From: Theocolax elegans
Lineage: Eukaryota > Arthropoda > Insecta > Hymenoptera > Cerocephalidae
NCBI GenBank assembly: GCA_026168455.1
Contig: CM047430.1
Coordinates: forward strand, 27,608,735-27,672,734
Length of the DNA: 64,000 bases
Reading direction: 5' to 3'
The notes beneath the pieces are model-generated. The model worked only from the letters and a program-made list of their open reading frames with translations, did not search any database and was not told the DNA's origin. Below, piece after piece: positions 47,151-59,227 of the stretch (the first letter of the stretch is position 1; each line of letters opens with the position of its first letter). Position numbers and translations under genes: made by a program.

Positions 47151-48192
47151 ACACGATTTTTCAATTCTCTCGTCGGACTGAGAACAAGATTCCAATTCCA
47201 TTCTCCTGGCTCGTCCGCGCGATTATACACAGCCTTGACTTTTAATCGATAAGAGGCAGAATTTTCGTCGTCCCCTATCTCTCAATACATGTACCTCCAC
47301 TACTTTAAGTTTTGCTTTTTTTTTAAAAAAATACTTTGCTTCCTTAACTCAATTCCGCGGAGTTCTTTCTTCGCGTGGCTTTTTGTGGAAAAATGCGGTA
47401 AGCGCGAGGAAAGTTCAAGTACGGCTTTCCCTCTCGTACACCCTCTTTATATGATACGTATAGCGTGGTACTCCTTCTCTATATACGCGAGAGGTACCGC
47501 AGAGATGCCGACAATGGAAACCCGTAAACGCATTACGGGACGTACTTTATTCAGGATGAAATTTCCTTCCCTGCCGTCTCTTTTCCTTTCTCTCATTCCT
47601 TACCTTCGTTCTTTCTTCTATCTTCAATTTTCTTTTTCTATTTTCGAGCCCGATCATATCGATTGTAAACGCTCCGAATGTATTATGCATTATCAAACGT
47701 GAACCCGCCCACACCCTCCCCCCTGCCGTTGTACCGTCCATTGTTTCTCGATCCTCCGTTTTCAATCACTATTTTTGGTAATTGTGCGCGCACCGAGAGA
47801 TAACGAGAGAGAACGAGAGCCGCGAGAAGTACTTTAAATAATGTTTACCTAACTTTATACCTTTGTTATCGGACATGAATGTTCGATATGCACTTTTCTC
47901 CATACATGCACGTATTTATCTCGATGATGATTATATAGCAATAACCAAATGAATAATTATTTTGCGTAATTAATGCCCGCATATCTTATTTACGTTTAAC
48001 ATGCAGTTACAACGAATTTGACACAATTTTGTTTACTCCATTAGAGATAAGCCTGATTAGTGGTGTTCCCATACTATCGTTCTTGCTATTATTACTATTA
48101 TATATATTATATCGATGTACAAGCAATTGCATAGCTGATTATATTTTATTTGTTCAAGCGAGTGAAAGTAACGTCGTTACTGTACAATTACA
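46992..48192 (+). repeat. Large inverted duplication, left arm (1.2 kb)
   Basis: Matches 51378-52579 in inverse orientation with only a few substitutions and length changes, for example gcgtggc against gcgcggc near the 47370 equivalent. It contains a GC-richer, pyrimidine-rich core at 47340-47830. Open frames in this core (62-137 codons from 47289 or 47517 on the plus strand, 72 codons on the minus strand) are kept in both arms because the arms are nearly identical. None is recognised. Confidence 0.95.
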
Positions 48193-48502
48193 TGTGCGCG
48201 CAATGGAGTAACGCTTAAAGTCAAATATCAAATAAAGAAATTTCCCGAACTTTTAGAAATATCCGGCAATAAAAGTCCTTCATCAATTTCGTAGCGGTAC
48301 GATTTTTCCAAGTTGAACGGAATGAAAATATACTTTAGTTCGGATGGCCAGTTTAGTTATATCTCTTTGTACGCGAGGGAAGAGAAATCGGTTGAAACAA
48401 AAGAATCAAGAGATTTCACGCACGGAATATAAGAGGGAGAGAGGGGGGAGGGGGGAGAGGAGGGGGAGAGATGTCTGAAATGCACTCAATCAAAGGCTAA
48501 TA
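48193..48502 (+). repeat. 311-bp segment, second direct copy
   Basis: Joined directly to the end of the left arm and followed at once by the 41-bp motif at 48503. It shares both diagnostic variants with the inverted copy. Confidence 0.93.
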
Positions 48503-48543
48503 TTTGTAGTGAGTAAAAAAAATCTTTACTCTCGATTTGGGTT
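48503..48543 (+). repeat. 41-bp motif, plus orientation
   Basis: Begins tttgtagtgagtaaa and contains a short internal hairpin (gagtaaa/tttactc). Its exact inverse lies at 52578-52618, so the 4.1 kb between them is bounded by inverted copies. Confidence 0.93.
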
Positions 48544-49257
48544 ATTTAAGATATCTTAATTTTCAAGTTATTAAAAAAACTAATTTTTCTTTCAATTATT
48601 TATAATTTTGATAAAATCAGTTGAATGTGATGAAAAGAATCATGGTAATAGAACTTAATAAGGTCTGTACTGTACAATAGTAAAAAAATTATAATATGAA
48701 AATGTTTTTTTAAAATATTTTTATTTCGTTGTATGAATTTTAATAATATAATAACATATATTATGCACCTGTATTAAAACTTGTCAGAAATATATTTTGA
48801 AGTAATTACAATATTTAAATGCTGTATATTTTAGTACATAATACTTGGAAAATGCATGTATGAAAACAGATAGACTTTGAAATCAGGAGATTAGTACTTC
48901 TTTATTTTTTAAAATTGTCTTGGTCATATTTTAACATTATAAAAACTTTTTTAGATTATTTTGTTTTTATTAATAGTAACTTTTGTACTAAATTAGTATA
49001 TTGAATACTATTGGTACAACAATTAAATTTCATAATTTTCGAATTCAATTAGTGCTATGTTACTCGGTAATTTCAATTCTTATGAAAACAAGTTACTTTT
49101 GTATTTTCTTTCTCATTCATTGTATCGATGGTTGAGATTCCAAAATAATTAGTAATTTTATAACTATTTTATTTTGTGGTAAAGGGTGTTATTGTTTGGA
49201 AAATATGGTACATGTTCATGTATAATATATGTGAATATTCAAATTTTAACATTTTTA
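48544..49257. other. AT-rich spacer sequence
   Basis: Nothing recognised before the helentron-like element begins. Confidence 0.55.
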
Positions 49258-50293
49258 GACATGATCGTTGCACGAGAGTGCCTTATATTTCCACCATCGC
49301 GAAAAATGTAACACCATCAATAATTATTTATTTATACATAAAAACATTTTTCGTCCAGAAAATAAGTCATTTTAAACGTTTTTGAAAAAGTGTATATGTG
49401 TGTATGTATGTACTTAGTCAAGTTAATCGAATAGCTCAGCCAGTTTTGAACTGATTTGGCTGAAATTTTTATATTTTCTACCTAAATAGAAAAGTAAACG
49501 TTCTTGAACGGTAGCACTTTTTAAAATGGTGCTAAAACGTTTTTCTACAACATTATATAAAAAAATTAAATAATCTAAAATATATATATATTAAATGTTT
49601 AAATATAAAATATCTGATCATTTTTGTATTGTAACTTTTTATTTACAACTAAATACTGGCAAGTTAAACGCATAAAAATGTCAAAATAGTGCAAAAAACC
49701 GTTTTTCTACTTTAGAAAGACAAATATAAATTGTACTGTAAAAGTTTAAATGTAAAAAATCTTTGTCTTAATAAGATCAAACTTAAGAAAAAGCCTAAAA
49801 TATACAATAAAAGAAGCCTTTTAGACATTAACTAAATAAATATTGATTTTACGTAGAAATTTTAATTGTAAGAAATGTTCATCATAATAAAAGAAAACTT
49901 TTTCTACGAAACTTTTCTTACTTACATTGATATTTTTCCTGATAAATGAAAAAAAAACGGTTGAAAAAGAGTAAAATGTACAAGAAAGATGGTTTTAGAC
50001 CTTGTCTAAATAAATATCAATTATACGTACAAATTTTAAAGGTAAGAAATGTTTATCACAACAGAAAACTTTTGTTTACTTTTTAATTGTTTTTGAAAAT
50101 ATATGTATGCTTGTATGTATGTACTATGTATGTAAACAAGTCAATCGAAAATTTAAGTCAATTTTTTATCCATTTGGCTAAAATTTATTGTTATAGTAAC
50201 TTCTAATATTATAATCATTTATTTTCTAAAGCACTTAACGATCGTGCCTGGAATGTAAAAGCGTACAGCTTTTACATATTTTGGGCCCTCTAG
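49258..50293 (+). mobile_element. Helentron/DINE-1-like non-autonomous element, copy 2
   Basis: The left end gacatgatcgttgcacg and an internal right block gcacttaacgatcgtgcc (50231-50248) are imperfectly inverted. Beyond this lies a 9-bp hairpin (TGTAAAAGC/GCTTTTACA, 50254-50276), then 13 nt and CTAG (50290-50293) followed by T. This is the arrangement expected at the 3' end of Helitron-class elements. GTAT-type repeats occur twice (about 49390-49415 and 50100-50135), each followed by a block like 'gtcaattttttatccattt'. Two to three diverged internal repeats of about 200 bp lie at 49620-50070. The left 65 bp align with copy 1 at roughly two thirds identity. No helicase frame. Confidence 0.5.
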
Positions 50294-51377
50294 TCTAATC
50301 ATGTGTTTAAATCATTTTAACAGAAACAAATTCCATGTTGACTATTTCAATAAAAAACAAAAGTTTATATTTAAGCGAATCTTATGAGTATAAAAAAATG
50401 ACATCTAGAGATTAAGTTAAAGGTATATGTATATTTCTCCTGCTAGAATGGTAATTAGATGTATCAATATACGTAAGAAAAAATAATCGATATCTCGTCT
50501 ACGCTGCGTGTTTTTATTAACGACTCGGTGAAAAATTCTCATTACTGTATTGCTTCCAGTCGGCATTGAGTACATCCATTTGAACGGGCACCTGCTACTT
50601 TCGAATATTCATTTTACTCAATATTGTAATTGATTCCGCGTCCTGGAAATTATTCGAAATTCCAATGAGGTTTATTTTGATGGTCAATAGAGTTTGTATA
50701 ACCAACTAAGGACTAAGGTATAATATTGCAAAACCTGTAGTCCTGAGATTCGTATGATTTAGGTTCGTATATATATACACATACGTAGGGCTATAGTAAA
50801 GAACAACAACAATTAAAAAAATAAGCTCCACACTTAACGTTCCGAGATGCGCAAAGATAAAAATATATCGATATTTCCGAATAAAATCATTCGCGCAACT
50901 TTCCAATACATTCAAGAGTAACATACAAAATTATAATAAACATATATTTTGTCAAATATGTAATTTCAATAAAGATTATATAGTTTACAAGTGAAAAATG
51001 AATATTAAATACAATTGTAGACGTGCTTTATTACTTTATTTATATTACTTTATTTGGATATCAAGAGTCGCAAGTTCGAGAAAATGTATTCCAATGTTGG
51101 GTTTAAGAAGTATGGATTTGTAATAAAAAATTCCGGTTGCTATGTAGTACTGAAAAATTCATAGTATATACATAGAGAGCCAATAAGGGTGGGAAACCGT
51201 CCGTTGAAACATGTCATTATGACATGATAACATAGTTTATATTTAACTTAATGTTTAATGTAACTAAAGATGTTAAACAATATCGAGGTTCTTCGAGTCA
51301 CACACGGCCCTTCCTTCCACTCAATAAATAATTACGTAAAGTAATTGAATTACTTTCTTATTTATATCTACAATTTG
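50294..51377. other. AT-rich spacer, no gene seen
   Basis: Nothing recognised; one 72-codon minus-strand frame (50706-50924) lacks motifs. Confidence 0.55.
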
Positions 51378-52579
51378 TGTAATTGTACAGTAACGACGTT
51401 ACTTTCACTCGCTTGAACAAATAAAATATAATCAGCTATGCAATTGCTTGTACATCGATATAATATATATAATAGTAATAATAGCAAGAACGATAGTATG
51501 GGAACACCACTAATCAGGCTTATCTCTAATGGAGTAAACAAAATTGTGTCAAATTCGTTGTAACTGCATGTTAAACGTAAATAAGATATGCGGGCATTAA
51601 TTACGCAAAATAATTATTCATTTGGTTATTGCTATATAATCATCATCGAGATAAATACGTGCATGTATGGAGAAAAGTGCATATCGAACATTCATGTCCG
51701 ATAACAAAGGTATAAAGTTAGGTAAACATTATTTAAAGTACTTCTCGCGGCTCTCGTTCTCTCTCGTTATCTCTCGGTGCGCGCACAATTACCAAAAATA
51801 GTGATTGAAAACGGAGGATCGAGAAACAATGGACGGTACAACGGCAGGGGGGAGGGTGTGGGCGGGTTCACGTTTGATAATGCATAATACATTCGGAGCG
51901 TTTACAATCGATATGATCGGGCTCGAAAATAGAAAAAGAAAATTGAAGATAGAAGAAAGAACGAAGGTAAGGAATGAGAGAAAGGAAAAGAGACGGCAGG
52001 GAAGGAAATTTCATCCTGAATAAAGTACGTCCCGTAATGCGTTTACGGGTTTCCATTGTCGGCATCTCTGCGGTACCTCTCGCGTATATAGAGAAGGAGT
52101 ACCACGCTATACGTATCATATAAAGAGGGTGTACGAGAGGGAAAGCCGTACTTGAACTTTCCTCGCGCTTACCGCATTTTTCCACAAAAAGCCGCGCGAA
52201 GAAAGAACTCCGCGGAATTGAGTTAAGGAAGCAAAGTATTTTTTTAAAAAAAAAAGCAAAACTTAAAGTAGTGGAGGTACATGTATTGAGAGATAGGGGA
52301 CGACGAAAATTCTGCCTCTTATCGATTAAAAGTCAAGGCTGTGTATAATCGCGCGGACGAGCCAGGAGAATGGAATTGGAATCTTGTTCTCAGTCCGACG
52401 AGAGAATTGAAAAATCGTGTTATTAGCCTTTGATTGAGTGCATTTCAGACATCTCTCCCCCTCCTCTCCCCCCTCCCCCCTCTCTCCCTCTTATATTCCG
52501 TGCGTGAAATCTCTTGATTCTTTTGTTTCAACCGATTTCTCTTCCCTCGCGTACAAAGAGATATAACTAAACTGGCCAA
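51378..52579 (-). repeat. Large inverted duplication, right arm (1.2 kb)
   Basis: Inverse of 46992-48192. The inner breakpoint follows tgtacaattaca, and the outer breakpoint is at ttggccag, where it joins the inverted 41-bp motif. It lacks the first 152 bp of the 311-bp segment. Confidence 0.95.
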
Positions 52580-52618
52580 CCCAAATCGAGAGTAAAGATT
52601 TTTTTTACTCACTACAAA
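52578..52618 (-). repeat. 41-bp motif, minus orientation
   Basis: Exact inverse of 48503-48543, overlapping the outer breakpoint of the right arm by two bases. Confidence 0.93.
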
Positions 52619-52670
52619 GTTATACATTTGGTCTGATTAAAAAACATTTATAAAAATGAAATTAACTATA

Positions 52671-52902
52671 AAACAAAATTTTTTTTTATTATTTTAACGT
52701 TGTCTTTTTATGCTGCCAAATCGGTGGTAATCAGCGACGGAGGCAGCATACGATGTCTTGGCGAAGAAAGCACTGGTTGAAAATACATTCGCCAGTGGTG
52801 GTTGTATCAATCGGCCGGGGTCGGGAATCGAAACTGGGACCTCCAGATTACGAACCCGGCGCCCTACCGACCGAGCCATCGTAGGCCTCAAGAAACAAAA
52901 TT
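52671..52902 (-). mobile_element. tRNA-derived SINE, copy C (full length)
   Basis: The body at 52681-52892 lies between perfect 10-bp direct repeats AAACAAAATT (52671-52680 and 52893-52902). On the minus strand it reads CTTGAGGCC, then box A (complement of 52867-52878), an anticodon-loop position reading TTCGTAA between CCGGG and TCTGG, and a box B with one mismatch (GTTTCGATTCC, complement of 52824-52834). The family body and an A/T-rich tail follow. It is close to copy A over the full length. Confidence 0.92.
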
Positions 52903-55900
52903 ATAAATCCATACAAATTTTTTTCCTTATTTCAGATTTTAGACGTGTCAACATACAGGTAATATGTTTCTATCTAATCGACAAAATTGCAAATATTTTT
53001 CCGTACGAAGAAACAAAAAAAATGGTAATATATTATATTATTTAATAATAATAAGACATCAACTCCAAATTAAAAGTCAGAATATATTATTGCTCTGCTA
53101 TAAATGTTTATTTGGTTACTTTCATAATCCACGTTTAATCAATCATTATTTAGTCGTAATAATTTTGAGAGCTCGTACAGAAAAATGAACACCGTTGACA
53201 CAGTATAATAATACAGTGCCTATCTTGCCAAAAACATAGGAGACTACATATTGAATAGGTAATTCTAGTATATAAGTTAAAAAAAGTTAATAAAAGGGAA
53301 ATAAAAAAATGTAAAGTTAATAGAAAGTTGTGTGTTTATTTAAAAAGAAACACGAAAGTGACGAACAAGCTCATTTGCGCTGCATATTTAAAGTCTTGGT
53401 AAGCTTTTTCCGTTCGACGAGCCTTTTAATTAGAACATTTATAATGTATACAGACGGTACATTATAACTTAGAAATTAATTTCTCGAAAGCTATGTTCCA
53501 GCAAGTTGAAGTACAAGTATACGTAAGCTGGTCCAATTCCAGTTCCATAAAGTTTATATTACTCAGAAAAGACCTTGGTTATGAGTGTTACCTTCACACT
53601 GATGTCTCCTCCATTATTTATTCATACTCCCATCTGTTTAAACAATACCTTAATCACGAGCATGTGTAACTAATTGAAACAATCAACTTATTAATTACTC
53701 GTTTAATTAGAAATATTTGTTTTGCAGTGGTTATACTCTAAATCAGTAGCGTAGACAATCTAACCAAAGAATTAATTTAAATTACGATGTATAGAGAACA
53801 ATCTCTTTTTTGCCCTCTTTCTCTTTATCTTTATAGCTACTTCTTTCCCATTGAATATCATCGGTGTAGTCGTTGGTGAACATTAAAATTTAGCACTCGT
53901 AACTAGGACAACAGCACCCACGACGCGTAATCTTTCCAAATCTGACAATGAATCAGATTCGTTTAAAGTCTCCACCTAATTTCCAATGGGCACGTGCACA
54001 TACTTTAAAATATTATTTTTCCGACGACACCCGCTAAGAAACGCGTCATGAAACACTTTCAGTCTTGTCTGGTGCACCCGCGACAACTACGCACACTGGA
54101 TTTTTCATAACTTTTCCACTGCATTATTTGAGAATATCCGGATATTCTCACTGTTTCGAGTAATATTCTCAATTTATTTGACACTCGCCCATTCGGTTGT
54201 TAGCATTTCTCGAAAAACAAATTTTATATACATATATACGTACTCTAGTATTTTGGCGTACACGATGTTCTTTACTTTCATATAACAATGACATTTCATT
54301 CTACAATTAGAAATTAGAAGATCAGTATATTTACGACCTCTTTTTACAAAATTTGTACAGTCAATTTTTTTATTTATATACCTATATTATATATTTCGAT
54401 GCATATCTTCGCGTATAATCAAGTAGGATCTTACTCTAAAAACAATTATATCATCGCAGAGAATTTAATCGCTTATTTTGAGAGCAGCAGCGCTATGCCA
54501 TAAGTTTCATTATATACCGGGGCATATTCTGGTTCCTTCATCAAACTACAAGAACACACGATTGTGTTTAGTGAGATTCTCCAGAGTAAATCACTCTGGG
54601 TCACAAATATACATATATAACCACACGTGTGCGTGAGCTTCGAATCAATGTGTTGCGCACATGTGATGAAATAGTACACATTTTTTTAAATAATAGTTTT
54701 GTAATATATGTTGATCAAATCATTTCATCTACGGAGAAAATTACGTCGTCGATCGCTTTTTACTCATATACCTTTGTACATTTTGTAAGAACAATATTCG
54801 ATAATTCGGTTGAAAAACTTTTTTTATAAACAATGAGCGATTAGCACTGAATATATGGCTAATGTTTATACTCACTGTTGGTTGTAGTTTCCACGTTACG
54901 TTGCATCTTTATGAAAAGTTGAACAATAGTTTGCAGTAGATCTACACGACCTCGTAAGTCGACCTCTAGCTAAACTCAATTTTTTTAAATGACGCTCCAC
55001 AATAGAAAGTACGTCTGTATCAAATTCATTTTAAATTGTATTCACAACTGTATAGGTATATGCTATATACCAACAATTCAAATCTAATTCAGACAGTTTT
55101 CGAGGCTGGTTATGACAGAAGCGACGGTCCACTTTTGATTTTTCCAATAATTGTACGTCGCTCGTTAAAACCCAGTGATAATCGTCGAAATCAACACCGG
55201 AAAGAGAAAATCACCAGACACGAGAAATCCATATCGTTAGCTGCGAGTGAATTACTGCCTAATTTACTGCGAGAGATTATTTATATTTTCATGATATGGC
55301 GAAATGTTTTCGCAAGGTTCCTCAGGTTTAATAGACCGTGGAGATACCCGCTCAAATATGGTAATAACATCGAAAATTGTATTCATATACACGTTTTTTG
55401 TAAAACATCGTCTTCATTAACCGGACGTTGATTTATAAAAGATATTCTATCTCTGTGCTCAAATTAGTTGTAATGAAAGATCAGTGTGGTAGTAATTTTT
55501 TCAAACTTTGCTCACTATTCGGGAAGATGTAATAACGAAAATGGGTTTCGCTAAAAAAAAGGTGAACAATATGGAGGAAAATGTGCGATAATATTTAATT
55601 AGGATAACGAGAGTCGATGAAAAATTCGATGTATTTTAAGGTGAAGTAAAGGTAACGCTGTAGGTTCGAGGGATGTATCGGATGGACCAGAGGTAAAAAA
55701 AGATGTAGCGAGAAACGGAGAGGGCCGGCAATTGGTTTGAGTTTGTCACGAAGAGTACGAGGGTGAAGTTGGACGGGTAATATCTGGGGCGGTCGATAGG
55801 CCAAGCTCGAGAGAGTGTATCGCATTGACGAGTACGTCGACTAGCTCGACGGATGGAGAGAGAGAGAGAGGGGGGAGAGAGAAAGGACGATGGGTGCACA

Positions 55901-56341
55901 AGACATCGCGGGAGAAATCAAGACTGAGGAATTTGACATTGTACGTCTGCGGGGGTAGGTACGTGTGCACCTAGATAGATGATGTTGCCCCGAGATACCC
56001 GTCCATAAAGCCCGCGGTTGACCGCGTTATCGGCAGCCTTACGTTTATTTATATACAAGGCATTGTCGCGGCCCGAGATATACAGTCCTTCTCCGAGTGA
56101 CTCGAGAATGCGTCGAGGAAAGATCCTAACATCCAACTACGTTACTACCTTCAATTTTCCTGACAGTTTGATCGATAAGTGTATACATAAATATCGATTG
56201 GTAAATGTACGTATATACGTATGCATTGTCGAGGTGTACAAAGCTTTTCTCGAGGAATCGGGGGAATTCAATTAGAACGTTATAGTTTGGCAGGTGGGTA
56301 TACCTTGACAACCTATAACCAAACTAAACTTGGTTAATCTT
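52903..56341. other. Unique DNA, no gene recognised
   Basis: AT-rich, with a perfect 20-bp palindrome at 54130-54149 and a GC-richer tract at 55590-56130. A 131-codon plus-strand frame (55036-55431) has no recognised domain. No RNA genes or element ends. Confidence 0.5.
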
Positions 56342-56368
56342 AATTAATTAGCTTAACACATATAATTA

Positions 56369-56440
56369 CATCCCCCTCCCCCTCACCCCACCCCCTCTCC
56401 CCACCCACTCTCTCTCTCTCTCTCTCGCTCTCTCTATGTC
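56369..56440. repeat. C/CT-rich low-complexity tract
   Basis: A C-rich stretch (ccccctccccctcacc) passes into a (CT)n microsatellite (about 56406-56437). Confidence 0.9.
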
Positions 56441-56541
56441 TCTGTTTGATTGCTGGCAAACTTTCCTATAATCATATTAACTACGTTATGCACTTTAATT
56501 TATGTGTGTCTACCTATATATCTTCACTCTATTATATATAT

Positions 56542-57045
56542 CAAAAGTTATTCTAACCTCAAAAAGTGAACTTTTTCCAGTTTTTTTCAACACCAGCTGG
56601 GTTCATCGCTATTTAACTCAAAATCTATCAACTTTTACTATAGAACATTATATGTAACATTTGTTGCTAATTATGTCTAGAATTTATCCTTCTGGGTTAG
56701 AATTTCTAATTTCAAGGTAAATGTTAGATAAACTACATGTCAATATTCAACTTAAAAAAAATCTAACTTCGCCACAATTGATTTTTTATCCAAAAGTCCA
56801 AAAGAAAGCTTGGAGCAATACCTTTCAAATGATCTGTAGCATTTTTATGGCCTTCAATTCTGTAAAAAGTTATGATAATTTAAAGAAAGACGAAATTTTT
56901 TTAAAAATTTAAATGGGAAATACCATGTTAATTTTTGTGAATTTTTTGTCTTTCTTTAAATTATCATAACTTTTTACAGAACTGAAGGCCATAAAAATGC
57001 TACAGAACATTTGAAAGGTATTGCTCCAAGCTTTCTTTTGGAATA
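56542..57045. mobile_element. Inverted pair of MITE fragments (head to head)
   Basis: 56547-56912 is the inverse of part of the element seen complete at 57889-58386. 56917-57045 is the beginning of a second copy in the opposite orientation. Together they form a hairpin with arms of about 100 bp (56794-56891 with 56953-57045). The second copy is cut off at 57045, where the tandemly duplicated unit begins. Confidence 0.8.
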
Positions 57046-57888
57046 TATCGTATATCGAAACCTGCGGACGCTAGTGCACACATTTAAATAACAATAACAT
57101 TATTTTAATTATTATAGAAAATTCGTGCTCTGGGCGTTCATCATAAGTAGTTTTCCAAGAGTAATTCACTGTTGAAAACTTGACATCCCATAACTTATTG
57201 TAAGAGTTCAACAGATGTTTCGGATAGTTTTCCGTGTTCCTTGTTTTACTAGTTAAGTTTATCCGTGCAATAACAATTGTACCTAATTTGTATATTATTA
57301 AAATTTTTCGCGTAGGTACTTCGATGCAAAAACTTATGTTGAATAGTTGGACCTTTGAACTAAAAAGAAACGTAAGATAAATATATGAAAATTAAATAGA
57401 AAATATATAAATCGATTAGGACGCACGGTTTGATATATGTGAGCATAATTCGCAACCTAATATGATAACCTTTTGAAACAACAATTCCGACTTTCATCCG
57501 CACTCATTAATTTATTACACACATATAGCATTTAATTTATTGTCCATATATTCACCTTTGATTATATCCATCTTGAGAATATAAACCACCGTATTTACTT
57601 CGGAATCGGAATACATATTAAAATTAGTTTATTTATTAAAATTGTTGCGTTGCTACGGCATACTACGCAATAGACGTGACATTCGTTTCCAAACATTCGG
57701 CTCAAATTTAACAATTAATGGTATGCGTTCGTAATGCTGCTGTATTTGTCTAACCAAAAACAAAAGACGAAGGTTGTTTAACGGTACGGGACGTTGGGAC
57801 ACGGTTTTCACCGTGAACTTAACGCGTGTGTCCATCAAATACATCTTCAGATCTAAAATCTCAGCTTAATTCGAAGCTCCGTTTAACA
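57046..57888. repeat. Tandem duplication unit, copy 1
   Basis: Recurs at about 58399-59227, offset 1356 bp. The first 600 bp differ by about one base. It contains an exon-like minus-strand frame (57653-57852). Confidence 0.93.
57653..57852 (-). CDS. Possible terminal exon of an unknown gene
   Basis: On the minus strand, a possible 3' splice site (ttttag| with the exon starting at 57852) leads into a frame open for 66 codons. It has an internal ATG at 57844, a stop at 57655-57653 and AATAAA (complement of 57632-57637) about 16 bp beyond the stop. The predicted end includes LVRQIQQHYERIPLIVKFEP and finishes with a basic stretch, WKRMSRLLRSMP. Mixed codon use and the ordered signals make it better than most frames here, but I recognise no family and no upstream exon. 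It could be a retrocopy fragment or chance. Confidence 0.3.
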
Positions 57889-58386
57889 ATTCCATACCAT
57901 GTTAATTTTTGTGAATTTTTTGTCTTTCTTTAAATTATCATAACTTTTTACAGAACTGAAGGCCATAAAAATGCTACAGAACATTTGAAAGGTATTGCTC
58001 CAAGCTTTCTTTTGGACTTTTGAATAAAAAATCAATTGTGGCGAAGTTAGATTTTTTTCAAGTTGAATATTGACATGTAGTTTATCTAACATTTACCTTG
58101 AAATTAGAAATTCTTACCCAGAAGGATAAATTCTAGACATAATTAGCAACGAATGTTACATATAATGTTCTATGGTAAAAGTTGATAGATTTTGATGTTA
58201 CAATAGCGATAAACCCAGCTGGTGTTGAAAAAAACTGGAAAAAGTTCACTTTTTGAGGTTAGAATAACTTTTGAACTAATAAATACCAGTACCTAAAAAT
58301 TTTTTTCTGTATTCTTAAAAACATTTGCAATGTGTACCCAAAATTTGGCGCATTTTAAAATTTTGATCGGACCACTTCACGTGGAA
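57889..58386. mobile_element. MITE, nearly complete copy (about 500 bp)
   Basis: The left end taccatgttaatttttg and the right end ...cacgtggaatacccc appear to be diverged inverted termini (consensus about GGGRWATWCCAYGTKAA). The interior matches 56547-56912 in inverse orientation. It is followed by a TA run and then by the second tandem unit. There is no protein, and the superfamily is not assigned. Confidence 0.6.
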
Positions 58387-58398
58387 TACCCCATATAT

Positions 58399-59227
58399 AT
58401 ATATCGTATATCGAAACCTGCGGACGCTAGTGCACACATTTAAATAACAATAACATTATTTTAATTATTATAGAAAATTCGTGCTCTGGGCGTTCATCAT
58501 AAGTAGTTTTCCAAGAGTAATTCACTGTTGAAAACTTGACATCCCATAACTTATTGTAAGAGTTCAACAGATGTTTCGGATAGTTTTCCGTGTTCCTTGT
58601 TTTACTAGTTAAGTTTATCCGTGCAATAACAATTGTACCTAATTTGTATATTATTAAAATTTTTCGCGTAGGTACTTCGATGCAAAAACTTATGTTGAAT
58701 AGTTGGACCTTTGAACTAAAAAGAAACGTAATATAAATATATGAAAATTAAATAGAAAATATATAAATCGATTAGGACGCACGGTTTGATATATGTGAGC
58801 ATAATTCGCAACCTAATATGATAACCTTTTGAAACAACAATTCCGACTTTCATCCGCACTCATTAATTTATTACACACATATAGCATTTAATTTATTGTC
58901 CATATATTCACCTTTGATTATATCCATCTTGAGAATATAAACCACCGTATTTACTTCGGAATCGGAATACATATTAAAATTAGTTTATTTATTAAAATTG
59001 TTGCGTTGCTACGGCATACTACGCAATAGACGTGACTTCGTTTCCAAACATCGGCTCAAATTTAACAATTAATGGTATGCGTTCGTAATGCTCTGTATTT
59101 GTCTAACAAAAAAAAAGACGAAGGTTTTTTAACGGTACGACGTTGGACACGGTTTTCCCGTGACCTATACGCGTGTGTCATCAAATACTCTTCATTCTAA
59201 AATCTACTTAATTGAACTCGTTTAACA
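58399..59227. repeat. Tandem duplication unit, copy 2
   Basis: Nearly identical to 57046-57660 over its first 600 bp, then accumulates more than a dozen short, mostly one-base deletions over its last 200 bp (about 59030-59227). Confidence 0.93.
59009..59190 (-). pseudogene. Duplicate of the exon-like frame, broken by many small deletions
   Basis: Corresponds to 57653-57844. Many short deletions and some substitutions destroy the frame. The damage could be pseudogene decay, but its concentration here, beside 600 bp with almost no change, is also what poor local sequence quality would give. Confidence 0.35.

Noticed and set aside
47289..47702. 137-codon frame kept open in both arms of the inverted duplication
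   Set aside because: The arms are nearly identical, so preservation is not evidence of selection. The frame opens at a hydrophobic run from a poly-T/poly-A stretch and has no known domain.
55036..55431. 131-codon plus-strand frame with a 'GYDRSDGPLLIFP' stretch
   Set aside because: The stretch recalls GxDxxGxPLxxFP strings in Sec14-type domains, but nothing else of that fold is visible around it, and flanking splice sites are weak.
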